Shown here: positions 1 through 11,900 of the stretch, in pieces
How the letters are laid out: every line of letters starts with the position of its first letter
How positions within the stretch are numbered: position 1 is the first letter of the stretch
Assembly (NCBI GenBank): GCA_025738555.1
Contig: JAOVFP010000009.1
Span: 558,001-622,000, forward strand
Origin: Cyathus striatus
Lineage: Eukaryota > Basidiomycota > Agaricomycetes > Agaricales > Nidulariaceae
DNA: 64,000 nt
Direction of reading: 5' to 3'
The notes under the pieces: generated by a model
What the model was told of the DNA's origin: nothing
What the model saw: only the letters and a program-made list of their open reading frames with translations
The model's database searches: none
Position numbers and translations under genes: made by a program

Positions 1-59
1 CGCCTCTCGCTTTCGTTGTTCTATTCTGACTCTGAGCTACCCTTTCTCTCCACTTCTAG

Positions 60-827
60 AAACCGAAAAATACGCTCATGTAACATTCTTCTTTAATGGC
101 GGCGTTGAGAAGCAATTTGAACATGAAGAACGCCATATGGTGCCCTCACCCAAGGTGGCCACATATGACTTAGAGCCGAAGATGAATGCCCATGGAGTGG
201 CAGAAAAGGTGGCCGAGATTCTTAAGAAGGGAGAGGACGAGTTTGTGATGTGCAATTTTGCTCCTCCTGATATGGTTCGTTTTTTGCTTTATTATTTTTC
301 TTTCGGAAACAAGTGCTAATGGGAAAAAAACATGAATTAGGTTGGCCACACAGGCAAATACGAAGCCGCCGTCACTGCAGTCGGCGAAACCGACACCGCC
401 GTTGGGACCATCTATCGCGCAGCACAGGAGAACGGTTACGTTCTTCTCATCACTGCAGATCATGGTAATGCGGAGCAGATGAAGAACCCCGACAACGGAA
501 ATCCTCATACCGCGCATACTACCAATGCTGTACCTTTTATCATGGCTCTGCCTAAGGATAAAGACGCGTTGAAGTTTGAGGAGGAAGAGGTTGCAGGTAA
601 GATGGGTGCGTTCCACGGAGAGCGCGCGTCGAAGAAAGAGAAGGATACTAAAAAGAAAGGAGAGGATGAGGAAGATGGTGCGTTGTGTGATGTTGCGCCT
701 ACCATTTTGGATATCATGGGGTTGGATCAACCCGAAGGTGCGTTTTTTGTCCGTTATTATTTTTGTATGAATAGGACTGACGAGCATGAGTTCAGAGATG
801 ACAGGAAGGTCATTACTTGCTCATTAG
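60..827 (+). CDS. 2,3-bisphosphoglycerate-independent phosphoglycerate mutase, C-terminal part (5' end outside window)
   Basis: Interconverts 3- and 2-phosphoglycerate in glycolysis, in the cytosol, using a metal-dependent alkaline-phosphatase-type fold. Exons read 60-274, 341-737 and 796-827, joined by GT-AG introns of 66 and 58 nt. The window starts inside a further intron that ends at 59. Visible family motifs are [14 protein letters not shown], the metal-site stretch [12 protein letters not shown] (spliced across the first intron), [18 protein letters not shown] and the tail [18 protein letters not shown]. The last 10 codons come from the small third exon and end in [10 protein letters not shown] charged Lys/Glu-rich insertion ([15 protein letters not shown]) lies shortly before the C-terminus. 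About 213 residues are present, under half of the usual 510-560. Identification is secure; the upstream exons are simply not in the window. Confidence 0.93.
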
Positions 828-1120
828 AATTGAGGCTGAGGTAGTTGAACTTAGAAGAAAGGACATGTAGAGAAAGATAAGATTTTTTGTATTACCTCGA
901 ATAGATATGTGTATCATCTGCAACAAATCGACACGAGTAAGGCGGCATGAAGAGCAATGAAAACAATCAGACAGCTTACAGGAGACGTTCGGCGTAGGTT
1001 CGGTGTTACTATATCAGAATCTACACGATCATGTGATTCAAAGTTGAACCTTTCGGAATCCGAAGACAATTAATTCCTGTGCTTCTGCTTAAACTTAAAG
1101 TCATTTCCTCCTCCTTCACC

Positions 1121-2499
1121 ATGACCACAGTGGGTTCAGTAACCAGGCAAATTGCCGCCCTAGAGATAAGCAACAAACCAACAGCTAGCTCCAGCTCCCG
1201 CTCGTTACATACCAAGCAGCCCAGCCAGGCTAACGTCAACAAACTCCTCAACAAGTTCGGCGCACCTAACTCCTTCTCCAACCCATCTAACAAACCCAAC
1301 AATGCCTCCTCATTACAAAACCCCACTCCTCTCTCGCGACAACCACAACAACCCTCAAATTCCAATAGAACGCATGCCACCCAGCCAATAGACATTGGGA
1401 ATTACGACGGTGGACTTGAGATTGAAAACGAGAAGCGAGGTGAACGTGTCTTTGGTGAGGCCGCTGAAGAACTTGCCCTTGACTCTAGCGTCTCACGGTA
1501 CGTCGCCGCTCTGGGGTTTCACCCATGATGCTCAACATGCCCGCAGAAAGTTTCCAACCCGCGAATGGAGCTTACATGATTTCGATATGGGCCGCCCGCT
1601 CGGTAAGGGCAAATTCGGCCGTGTCTACATGGTGCGCACCAAATGCGAGCCAAAATACATCCTTGCTCTCAAGACGCTATACAAGTCTGAAATCGTCCAG
1701 TCGAAGGTCGAAAAACAGATCCGACGTGAGATTGAGATCCAGCAGAACCTCCGACACCCGAACGTTCTTCGACTTTATGGTTACTTCCACGATGAGAAGC
1801 GGATATTCCTCATGCTCGAGTTTGCAGGCAAGGGTGAACTCTATAGGCAGCTCTCCAAATATGGATGCTTCAGCGAGAAGAGGAGCAGTCGATACATTGA
1901 CCAGATGGCCGATGCTCTAATGTATCTACACGCGAAGCACGTTATCCATAGAGACATCAAGCCTGAAAATTTGCTACTGGGTATCAATGGCGAGCTCAAG
2001 ATTGCCGACTTTGGCTGGAGCGTACATGCTCCCGGCAACAGGCGGATGACCCTCTGCGGCACGTTGGATTATCTGCCCCCTGAAATGGTTGAGAGCAAGG
2101 AGCACTCGGAGAAAGTCGATCACTGGGCTCTTGGTGTCCTCACGTACGAATTCCTGATCGGTAATCCTCCTTTCGAAGATCGTAGCAGCGTTAGCAGTAC
2201 GTATCCCATCTGCCATTATCAAATTGCAACTCATTGGGGTTTACTTTCTTTAGACACCTATCGTAGGATTGCTAAAGTCGATCTCAAGTTCCCAGCCACC
2301 ATTTCAGCTGAGGCAAGGGATCTGATCTCTAAAGTGTGTTCTTGTACTTCACCTGCTACTTTTGACCTCTCTGATAGTGGTCTATATGCAGCTCCTACGA
2401 TATGAGCCCGAGAAACGTCTAGCTCTTTCGGAAGTTTTGAAGCATCCTTGGATAGTCAAGTACCGACCCAAGAGTGCAGTTCGGGACAGTACGGCATAA
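1121..2499 (+). CDS. IPL1: Aurora family serine/threonine protein kinase
   Basis: Mitotic kinase of the chromosomal passenger complex, needed for correcting chromosome attachment and for cytokinesis. Four exons (1121-1497, 1547-2196, 2254-2333, 2392-2499) give an uninterrupted 404-residue protein. The first 140 or so residues are Ser/Asn/Pro-rich and unstructured. The kinase domain follows: glycine loop GKGKFGRVY, catalytic Lys in ILALKTL, the Aurora helix-C pattern [29 protein letters not shown], the Aurora-specific DFGWSVHAP, the activation loop [16 protein letters not shown] and the C-lobe ending HPWIVKY. The phosphorylatable Thr of the activation loop is kept; the Thr before it in many Auroras is Met here. 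The start at 1121 is the first ATG in frame and follows a stop-rich leader. The gene is co-oriented with the mutase, 293 bp downstream. Most basidiomycetes carry one Aurora gene, which fits. Confidence 0.95.
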
Positions 2500-2717
2500 C
2501 CGCACCCATATAGCAATGGGCAAGGTTCGGTTTATGTATTCTGAACACATTACTCGTTTGCCATAGACATGTTGTATATTTAATGCATTTCACTATTTCG
2601 TAGGTAATCAAAGTCACTGTACAATGATTCTACCTTTCTGGGAGTCTTGTAAAGATTGAATTATGCAGCATTACGAATCTATACCCATCCACATCGAACT
2701 AGTACTCGCATTATAAC

Positions 2718-5590
2718 TTATAGCTTTGCTGTCCTCTTCTTCATCTCCCTTGCTTTATCCCGAAGCACTCGACGTAGGAGCTTGCCACTAGGTGACGTCG
2801 GAATTGCGGAAACAAACTCAACGCCACCCTTCAGCTGTTTGTACGCTACCTTATTATCTGCTACGTGCTATTGAAATGCAATTCAATAAGTCATCCACCT
2901 AAGTCTCACACAAACTACCCTCACTTTCATAACGGACAATTTGATAGCGGGTGCTTCTTTATGGTCCATTCTGACGCGCTTCTGAGCTTCAGGAGTCAAA
3001 ACGACAAATGCCATGGGCACTTCTCCGCCTACAATTTTACATATAAGCGATAGTTGAAAGCATGCCAGAAATAACACGTACTATAATCATCGGGTACCCC
3101 AACAACACATGCATCCGATACATCCCGATGCTCTAATATGCAACCCTCAAGCTCTGCAGGAGCCACCTGAAACCCCTTTACCTTAAAAGGGTGAGCTGTA
3201 TTAACGAAGTGAAAGGTCAGGAAGATCAACGTTTCGCACTTTCATAATTTCCTTCATTAGCTGTCAGCAATATGCCACCAGAATAAAGACGATCCCCGAC
3301 CTTTATGCGATCAAGTACCCAAACTTCTGCATCCGAGTCGATCCTAACCTCATCACCGGTTCTTACCCATCTGCAAATCGGAATCAAAAATATCGTTTTA
3401 AGTAATGACAAGAGTGTTAACCCATACAACACCCACCCATCGCCCAAGAACGTTTCACGGGTTCTGGATAACTGATTAGCGTCTTTACTGTCATGTAGAA
3501 TGGTGTGATGTTTACGCTTGCTCATTTCCTGCATACTCTAGCGCAGCAGAAGGAGACTTGACAATCAGTTCACCGACTTCATTATATCCAGCAAATTTTC
3601 CATCCGATTTCATCACCCGCGCTACACATCCAGGAATAAGCTGACCAGAACCTTAATGCTGTATCAGGACAATACAGTAGCAGTGAAGAAAGCCAACAAT
3701 ACTGACTCCCAGATATACCCCGCTTCTGTGTAATGGACCACATTGTCGCTACAGTGCAGGTTTCGGTCATGCCTATAAAAAAACCCTTGGTAAGTAACAG
3801 TTCAAGTTAATGTCGTTGTTGTGTCGTAACTAACCATATCCTTGTCCGATATGTGCATCAGGGAACATCTCGAATAGCTGCTGATTGAGCTCATGGGACA
3901 AGGGCGCAGCACCGCACATTATCATTCGAATGTGTGGGCGCAGGTCATAGTCCTTCACGGCTGGATGCTATGTTATTTGAACACCAGTTAAGAAACTGAA
4001 GAGAAGGAACCATCCACTAATACCTTGCAAAGAAGTACAACATGAGGAGGAACAAGGCTAGTTTAAGTGTCAGCACCTTCTTTCCGTCAATTGAATCAAC
4101 TTACAACAGATGGGAAATTCGATAACGGACAATACTCTTGAGCATTCCAACAAAATTAAATTTCGGAACCACTACTAACGACATCTTGTGGAGTAAACAG
4201 ATAAATCAGCATTCATCTTCCAATCAAATGAACAACGCACCCCATTGAACAAAACAAAGTGAAGCTATGCCAGACATGAATAAATTCTTCACGTATTTTG
4301 AAAAAATAAGCCCTCACATTAACAACTAGTCCATAGATATCTTAAAAAATTGTCAGTGATGGTCCTTCGAGGATGTGACGATATAAACGCAGGCTCACGA
4401 TAAAATGGAAGTACTTGGAAAAATAATTCAGCATGTACCATTAAGTATATTGCAAGAGAGAAACCAACCTCCAATTGCGGTATCCCCGGGCCTGAATCGT
4501 CTGTCCTCCCATGGACAATAATCCTCATTAACTTTATTGTGAGCAGCCAATTGAATAACATTGGCAATTGGGGCGATATGTGGAATTGCAACGGCCTAAC
4601 GCCATCGATCACCACTTATCGGAGTATACCATAAAGTAAATTACAAACCTTTGGTCTTCCGGTAGTGCCAGAAGAGAAGTTGAGAAATGCTACCTTACGT
4701 TTACCTTCTCCCGGCTTGAGTCTGAGTTCTACGAACGACTGAGGACTTTTGGATCCAAGCTCGATAAGGTCATTGACTGTCGTATGGAAGCTTTTATTCT
4801 CGGGGCCGTCACGGGCATCAAAGAGGATAAGTCTGTCAGATGAGAGACCGGCTTCGGATGCTGCAGAAAGTGCAACCTCTAGAGAGTCAGGATGCGCTAT
4901 GACAAGTGCTGCCTTAGTAGCCTCCAGCTGATAAACCAGTTCACTTTTCGAGAATTCCGGGTTTGCTCCACTGTAATCCAGTGTTAGCTACAGCCTCACA
5001 TGAAAGAACACCCGGTCGTACGATATGGTTCCCCCAAGACGATGGGTAGCCCAGATAGCAATAGGATAGTCTGTTAGAAAGCCGATAGTTAATGAGAAGA
5101 CATCCCCGGCTAATAATTGACTGTAATAACTAACCAACGTGATTGCGGCAAAAGATAAGAACTACGGACACAACTTCAGAAGCTACAATACGCAAAATAG
5201 AACTCTAGCTTACCAACGTCGCTGCTTTCTGAGAGCGTACCTTTAGTTTAAAAGAACTGTCGAATATTTCTAATACGTACTAAGGCCGTACTTCAAGTGT
5301 AAACCATTCGCTAGGTCAGAAACGCGTGTGCGGACCTGTAAGCAGCGTTCGCAATCAATCAAACCATTATGGATGGATAATAAGAGCCTTTAATAGCAGT
5401 GCGACCATACCTCACTTTCCATTATCTTTCGCCCAGTCCCATCTTCGATGAACCATGGAACAGGACCTTTGGGCTGCGGTCTAGAAGGATATTGGCAATC
5501 AAACAAGAACTGGGGCAGTGTGAGATCATCCGGGATATAAGGGAGTGGTCCAACAGGTGATGGTATCTCTATGGCAGTCACAGAAGCCAT
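2718..5590 (-). CDS. AMP-dependent acyl-CoA synthetase / 4-coumarate-CoA ligase-like, copy A (peroxisomal-type tail)
   Basis: Adenylates a carboxylic acid and transfers it to CoA (ANL superfamily). Many exons with short introns; I checked several joins but not a complete spliced model. The start is the ATG at 5590 (MASVTAIEIPSPVGPLPYIP). Visible motifs are the AMP-binding signature FLNFSSGTTGRPK (about 4645-4690), TGDEV in the late adenylation core (about 3350), KVKGFQVAPAELEG, VVGVPDDYSGEVPMAFVV across an intron, and the catalytic-lysine motif SPSGKLLRR near the end. The last residues are A-K-L before the stop at 2718, a standard peroxisomal PTS1 signal. Peroxisomal location is therefore inferred. 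The substrate cannot be told; fatty, coumaric or phenylacetic-type acids are all possible. Copy B lies 380 bp upstream in the same direction, so this is a tandem duplication. Confidence 0.9.
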
Positions 5591-5969
5591 GTAAGTCTAA
5601 CAAACAAAAACGGAGGGGAGGTTGAAGTTTGAAAATTGAACGTTGACGTTGAACGTTTGAACTGTGGACTGAGTTGACCTTGGTTTGACCAAGGATCGTA
5701 ACCGAACTAACACTTAGTAGATGCTTGGCAGTAAATGGGAACGGGTTCATTCGCATGAGAAAGCGCACAATTGAATGGACAAGAAATGCCCCAGCCAGTA
5801 TTATTGTCGACGTCCCGAGTTAGGCGTTGTGGGAATAAAACGATCAAGTGACCTTCCTTCCTTTCCACGTTACTCACGCGGAGTCCACCCACGATCCCCT
5901 GAACAGTTTCATTAATATCCAATTATGAACTTTCTATCTATCGTTTACCCTTACTAGCACTCATTCTGA

Positions 5970-8827
5970 CTACAACCTAGGCCTAACTGTCTCCTGGGAC
6001 TTCAACATTTCCCTCGCTTTGTCTCGTAAAACTCGTCTCAGCAATTTCCCGCTTCCATTTTTCTGGTAATGCAATTATCGCTTCAGCTTTTCTCGAAATA
6101 GAGAAAAATAGCTCACTGGTATTGTGTCTGTGAAGTATATGCCGCCTGTCAAACGCTTGTATCGGGCCTTTCGATTTGCAACGTGCTGTACAGAAGAAAT
6201 TAGGAAGTAAGCCGTATCGAAGCAGGAGCAGTGAGTGGTAAGAACCTGTAATATACTTTCAGTGATCATATCCGCTACTCTTGGATTCCGCGAAACTCTG
6301 GAGACGGCATCTGCCGATAGAACAACGAAAGCTAAAGGCAGTTCCCCACTGTAGGAGTCGGGAACGCCGACAACACATGTATCTATGACGTCTGGATGAT
6401 CCAGAAGACATCCTTCCAGTTCTGCCGGGGCAACCTGGAATCCCCTGACCTTAATAAATTCCTGTACCGAGAAGTTGACAGTCACAATTCTGGTGCAAAA
6501 GATTCGTAGGCAAACAAACCTTCAGTCGATCGAAAACGAAGACTTCTTTATCGTGGGTAATTATTACTTCGTCTCCAGTATAAACCCAGCTGGAATAAAA
6601 ATGAAAATAAACCATAGCTTTCAATCGTCCTGCTGCGTGTTCTTACCCATCAACAAACGTCTCCCGTGTGCTGTATCGGGGACGGTTTGTTTAAAATTAA
6701 TATAAAGCACGGAAAGTAGGAAATTAACTAACGCCTTTTGATTGTTAAAGTACCCAAGTGCAGCCGAGGGCCCCCTAACTACCAATTCACCTGGTTCCCC
6801 GTAAGAGGCCTCATTCCCGTCTGGCCTTAATACACGAGCTTGTACGCCGGGGAGAAGACGTCCACCACCTATGAAAATGTAAAACATTGTAAGGCTCAAT
6901 TCATTAACTCCTCAATCAGGTACTCGCTTCCCAGTGGTCCTCGCATTTGCATGGGTCCGACCATCGCGAGGACCGTAGTCATCTCAGTCATTCCTTAAGT
7001 TTCAGTCAGTTTATTGTATTCTTCAAGTATTTTTTTTTCCTTCACCATACGCCTGCCCGATCTGAGCGGTAGGAAACACCTTGTCCAGCTGCTCTTGTAC
7101 TTCCTGGGACACGGGTGCTGCTCCTATATTTCGAAAACAATGCAAGTCACGGGAAAGCGTTGTGGAATACAAAAAGAATTACCTATCATAACGTATCGTA
7201 TTAGACTTAGGTCGTATTCTTTAACCGCTGGATCCTGCCTCGGATATTAGAAGACTGGAACAGGAAAATGGAAAGTATTCACTTTACAAAATGCTATGCT
7301 TTGCGGTGGAACAAGACTTGAAGATAGGCAATATGAAATATTTGAAATTTCAACAGGTAACAGATCATGAGGATTACTCACTGGAGATGCGTGATCCGGT
7401 GGCGTTCAATGCTGTTAAGCACCTCCAGAAAGTTGTATTTTTGGAGCACGACTAGTTTCATCTATTATTATTAGACAGTAAGGATGCTTGATATATGAGG
7501 GAGTAAAGAAGCGTAGATACGTACACCGCAAAAGAGCACAAAATGAAGCTAACCAAACCTGAGCTCCCCATGATCGAGTTTAGAACAGAAAACATACGTT
7601 AATAACGAGTCCAGCCACATCTACATCGGACATTTACTGAGCACCTGACAAAGTTTATAGAATGCACATCCTTACGAAAGAAAGGCAAAGCTACGCGGTG
7701 GACATATCACGTTAGGGAGTCACAACGATTGGCTTCGTATTAGATTCTCACCGCCTAACGCAATGTCCCCTGGTCTATACGGCGAATGATCACTCCCTAC
7801 GTGATTATGGACGGCCATCTGTATGATGTTTGCAATGAATGCGTAATGCGATATAGCAACAGCCTGAAAGCCACTTTTTATTCGCAATGCAATGCAACAA
7901 ATCAGCGTGAAGCAGTACCTTAGGCTTTCCAGTAGTTCCTGAGGACCAGCAAAGGAGTGCTATCTTGCTCTTCCCTTCCCCAGCAGCAAGCATCCGCTCT
8001 TTGATTGCGGACTTCCATTTGTGACCTTCTATGATCAGTTCCCTCACCGTTGGCAAACGAAAGGTGTCAAGTTGCAAGGATTCAGTAGTGTGATCGAGCA
8101 AGATGACACGATCGAGAGGAAGGTTGACGAGCTGCGCAGCTGATACGGCAGCTTGGAGTACCGCGGAGTGGACTATAATAAACGTAACTCTAGCGACTTC
8201 AAGCTGATAGGCCAATTCATCAGCCGTGAATTGCGGATTTGAGAACCTGATTCATTACGCGTTAGTGCCACATTTTCCGAATATGTTGAGGGGATAATAA
8301 GAGATACGTTATAATTCCACCTAATCTATGGATAGCCCACATGGAGACTGGATAATCTGACCTCGATTCTTAATAGCCTGATAAACACATGGAACAGAGA
8401 CACACCTATATGATTTGGGCTTATGATCATAGCTATGTTTTATGCCGTTTAGTTTGACCCTACAAATATTATTAATGGATATTTCTTACATATACTATTT
8501 TCACCTATCATACGAACTTATTAGATACGGCTGACACTTTGAGCGGGACGATCACTCGCCTAGATTATATCGAGACTGAAGGGCCGCTGCCAGCGCATGT
8601 GTGTCATCCCTTAGCTAAAAAAACATACACATAAGAAATATGCCTGGAAACATCAGCTGATGTAGTACCTCTTCCAAACTGACCGATTGACCAGATTTAT
8701 CGTCTATTAGACAAGACGTGTTTGAGTGAGACATAAAAAATGGATCCTCGTCAAGCATGAATTGAGAAATAGTAACATTGTCAGGAATACTAGGTAAAGC
8801 GTCCTCAGATGTGTGCAAGCTAGTCAT
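5970..8827 (-). CDS. AMP-dependent acyl-CoA synthetase / 4-coumarate-CoA ligase-like, copy B
   Basis: Paralogue of the downstream ligase with the same exon-rich layout. The start at 8827 gives MTSLHTSEDALPSIPDN; an ATG four codons further upstream is also in frame. Motifs are LLCWSSGTTGKPK (about 7915-7985), TGDEV after the join near 6590-6650, KVRGFQVAPAELEG, VVGVPDSYSGELPLAFVVL and SGKLLRR. The final exon (ending at 5970) finishes P-R-L, unlike the A-K-L tail of copy A, so peroxisomal import is less certain for this copy. No frameshift or nonsense codon was seen in the exons I read. The two copies are diverged well beyond a recent duplication (for example PSIPDNVTISQF versus PYIPDDLTLPQF at the N-terminus). 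Substrate unknown. Confidence 0.88.
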
Positions 8828-11800
8828 GACACAAAGCAATTCGTTTGTCGAGGCTGGAAAGAAAGTTGAGGACGAAGATGAAGTATATGCATAACAGAGG
8901 CTGCTTTATAGGACACTTCGCTTGGCAGGACTACCTAAATCATCTTCTATCGAAGACCCTCCTACAGTAAAGTTGGTTCATTTTGCCACCGTCCAACACA
9001 TGGGGATCTAGTGCGACTTTCTTCTCTAGATCCAGCTGAGATCCGACTGGCAGGTACACTTACAGAGTATCTACCGCATGCCCGGTGCGAAGGAGTTCCA
9101 GTAGTGAACAATATCTGAGAAACAAGTTACGGCATAAAATTCCGACACGGTGTGTAGCTTCGTTATTACTGACGTTTCCGCTCTAGCCCGGATGTCTGAA
9201 CTTTGAAGTGGTTTAGAGGGAATTCACCGGGGTGGGGTGATCAGAGGTGACCCTAGTAATACCGGCTGATACCGGGTTTTGTAAAAGTCGCCGAACCGGC
9301 ATCTATAAATGAGTTGGGATACCGGTCAAATTCCCAATAAGTAGTACATTGTTGGTACATTGCACTTACAATCTCTTACAATCCAATACCCAAATGGTCA
9401 TAGTGACAAAGGCGAGTAAGTACATATTCATTTGCACCACCTACATCGGATTAAAGTAGATAGCCTGTGATATGAGTACCAGTGAGTTAAGAATATGCTC
9501 ATTGCTTAACCACCATGCACTACCCAAGCACTACCATTGAAGTTCAATCTACAAATTCGGAAATGTAAGAGGAAGAAATAATTAAAACTTAGTTAAGTCT
9601 GATGTAGTTCCGTCCAAAACCACCTAAATATCTCGCAAAGCACGAATTACCGACATAGTACCAGTGGGAAGATGGAAGCAAGATCAACATGCGGCCATTC
9701 AATCGATAAGCTGCGTGTTCGTCGGTTTCTTTCGTCCCAATTTCGACCTTCCAACGTCCTCCGGGATTCGCCTTAGTTCATATTATAGACCGTTATGAAT
9801 TGGTTATGAACTAATGGATAATACCAACTTCTCAGGAGCACACTGCGCGCGCCGTCGTTACTGATGGTTTGTTAAGTAAGACTGAGACATACTACTTATT
9901 TTGGCTTCTGAAAACCATAAATATGGTGCATGAGATAGTGATAGCGAGGCTCGGTCAGGGTTTTGAAATCCTAGAAACTTAATGCGGTAAGAACAAGAAA
10001 GATACCGAAATGTAAACACATGGCCTATTGAAAAGTAATTCGCCTGCGAAAAAACCTCACCTATAATTCTATAATTATCTCAGAAAGAACTAACCGAAGT
10101 GAGTTCTGGCAGGAAAGCCGGTCATCAAGAGTTATCAGGGCCTCGTTTTAACCACCGTAGTCGGCAACTAGGTCCGGGGTAGCAGGAGTCAAGCAGGAGC
10201 TGTACGTTAAACCATTCTGTAAGTAGCCGTAGCACAGAAGTACTTACTTTGCTTGCTGACAGATGGCCTCACATGGCGCATGGTAAACCAGGTAAAAATA
10301 TCTGGAGAGAAGTACCTGACATAGTTGACAGACCAGATCCATATTCTTCGGAATCAATTAATACTTATTTCTCTTTAGAACCTAGAAACCAAAAGGCAGA
10401 TCTTGGATTGATGATCGTCACGAATAGACTTCCTTTCTCCTTTAGCGAGCGCTGGGCCGCTGGCGTATTTCCGAAGTTGTCGACAAAGACAGCTGGTGAT
10501 TGGAGAGCCAAAAACTGAGATAAATAAGGACGTTAGTACACCATAGTCAGGATGGCCGGGTCTTGGAAGGACAAGAACTTATAAGTATACCCAGGATTTT
10601 TTGTGAAGTTGTATGAGGGTCCACAAATATTCGGCAAAGCTCCATTTGCCTAATATCGATGATTTTACTTCAAGAGCATGGCGATCAAGTTTGAAATTTG
10701 AATGGCCGGCGAACTCATAATACACATGAATATCTAGATAAGAAACGTAAGTGATCGAGCTGAATGGTGTACAAAGATATTAAGAATGCATTCCAGTAGG
10801 AAAGGATCAAGAGACAAGATAAGACAAACTGAATAGGGAAATGCCAGCGCGTACGCATGGCGGTAGATCCTTTTCGCCTTATTGCTAGACTTCAAGGGTA
10901 GCTGATGTTTAACACTGAACAAGCCATCATTGTATCTGGCCGAGACTCGGGACACATACACATATCGTTCATTTGTTAGTTGACAATATATCAAGGAAAT
11001 TGAAGCACATACTGCGAGTATTTGTAAAACCCAAACCAACCTCGAAAATAATAATGTAAGTGAGTACATTCAAGACATTACTTGTGATATAATAAAAACG
11101 CAGAATAACCGTGACGCCGTTTGAACGCCGCAGTAGATAAATATTTGGTTAGGTCTCGCTCAAGTATGCCAGCCTCTAGGGATTACAAGTGCGACAACAT
11201 CGTGGTAATATGAGATTAATATACGACCCATGAACGGCATCTTCATGAGCGAGGAAGCGGGCTTTTACATTTGGCGACAAAGCCGGAAGTTGCAGAACTT
11301 GTTTCCAAACCCACTACTATGAGCACCGGTACTTGAAACCCGCTGGATGATTTATTGATGAGTTTGGTCATTCGATATCCGACATAACGGAATCCGCGAG
11401 ATTGGAATTCTTCCGTTCCCTTGCTGTTAGCAATCTTAGAAAGCCAGAAGAAAGGGGTTGTAGGAAGGCCGTCCATCTCTTCAAGTACGTACTACAGTGT
11501 GAATGGGCCTTTAATAATAGCTAGTTGAAGTAACACGAGCACAGCAGAATGGCGAAAAAATAGTTGAGTTCGTCGTGAAATGGGTGCTAAAGAAGTTGGA
11601 ATGTACAACGTATATGGCGGCAGTTTCGAGTACAATGCATGCATTACCAGGTCGCTTCGGCACAGGCAAACAACAGAAATGACGATGAATGTCATTGCTT
11701 AGTGCGATGTTGAGATAAGTGGAAAGAGCCGGGAACACAAGGTCTGGATTTTACTGGGTTCAGCAAGTATTAACGCGCAGCTGCAAATATCATGTATAAG

Positions 11801-11900
11801 TACCGAGTAACATTTTACCTGTAAGTATTTGGCTTGAGACATGCACCCATAAGCACAATATAGAGTTACATGTTCCAAACACAGATAAGAGTTTTATTCT
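8828..11900. other. Gene-poor stretch, no recognised gene
   Basis: About 3 kb with CpG content like the neighbouring genes but no reading frame that I can assign. The longest open frames are 89 codons (+, 10249-10518) and 111 codons (-, 10734-11069). On the minus strand, 10514 down to 10365 could be a terminal exon preceded by a TATCTCAG acceptor (FLALQSPAVFVDNFGNTPAAQ...), and 11243-11476 could be another exon. They might be remains of one multi-exon gene, but I recognise no family. The first few hundred bases contain the promoter of the copy B ligase. Confidence 0.4.
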
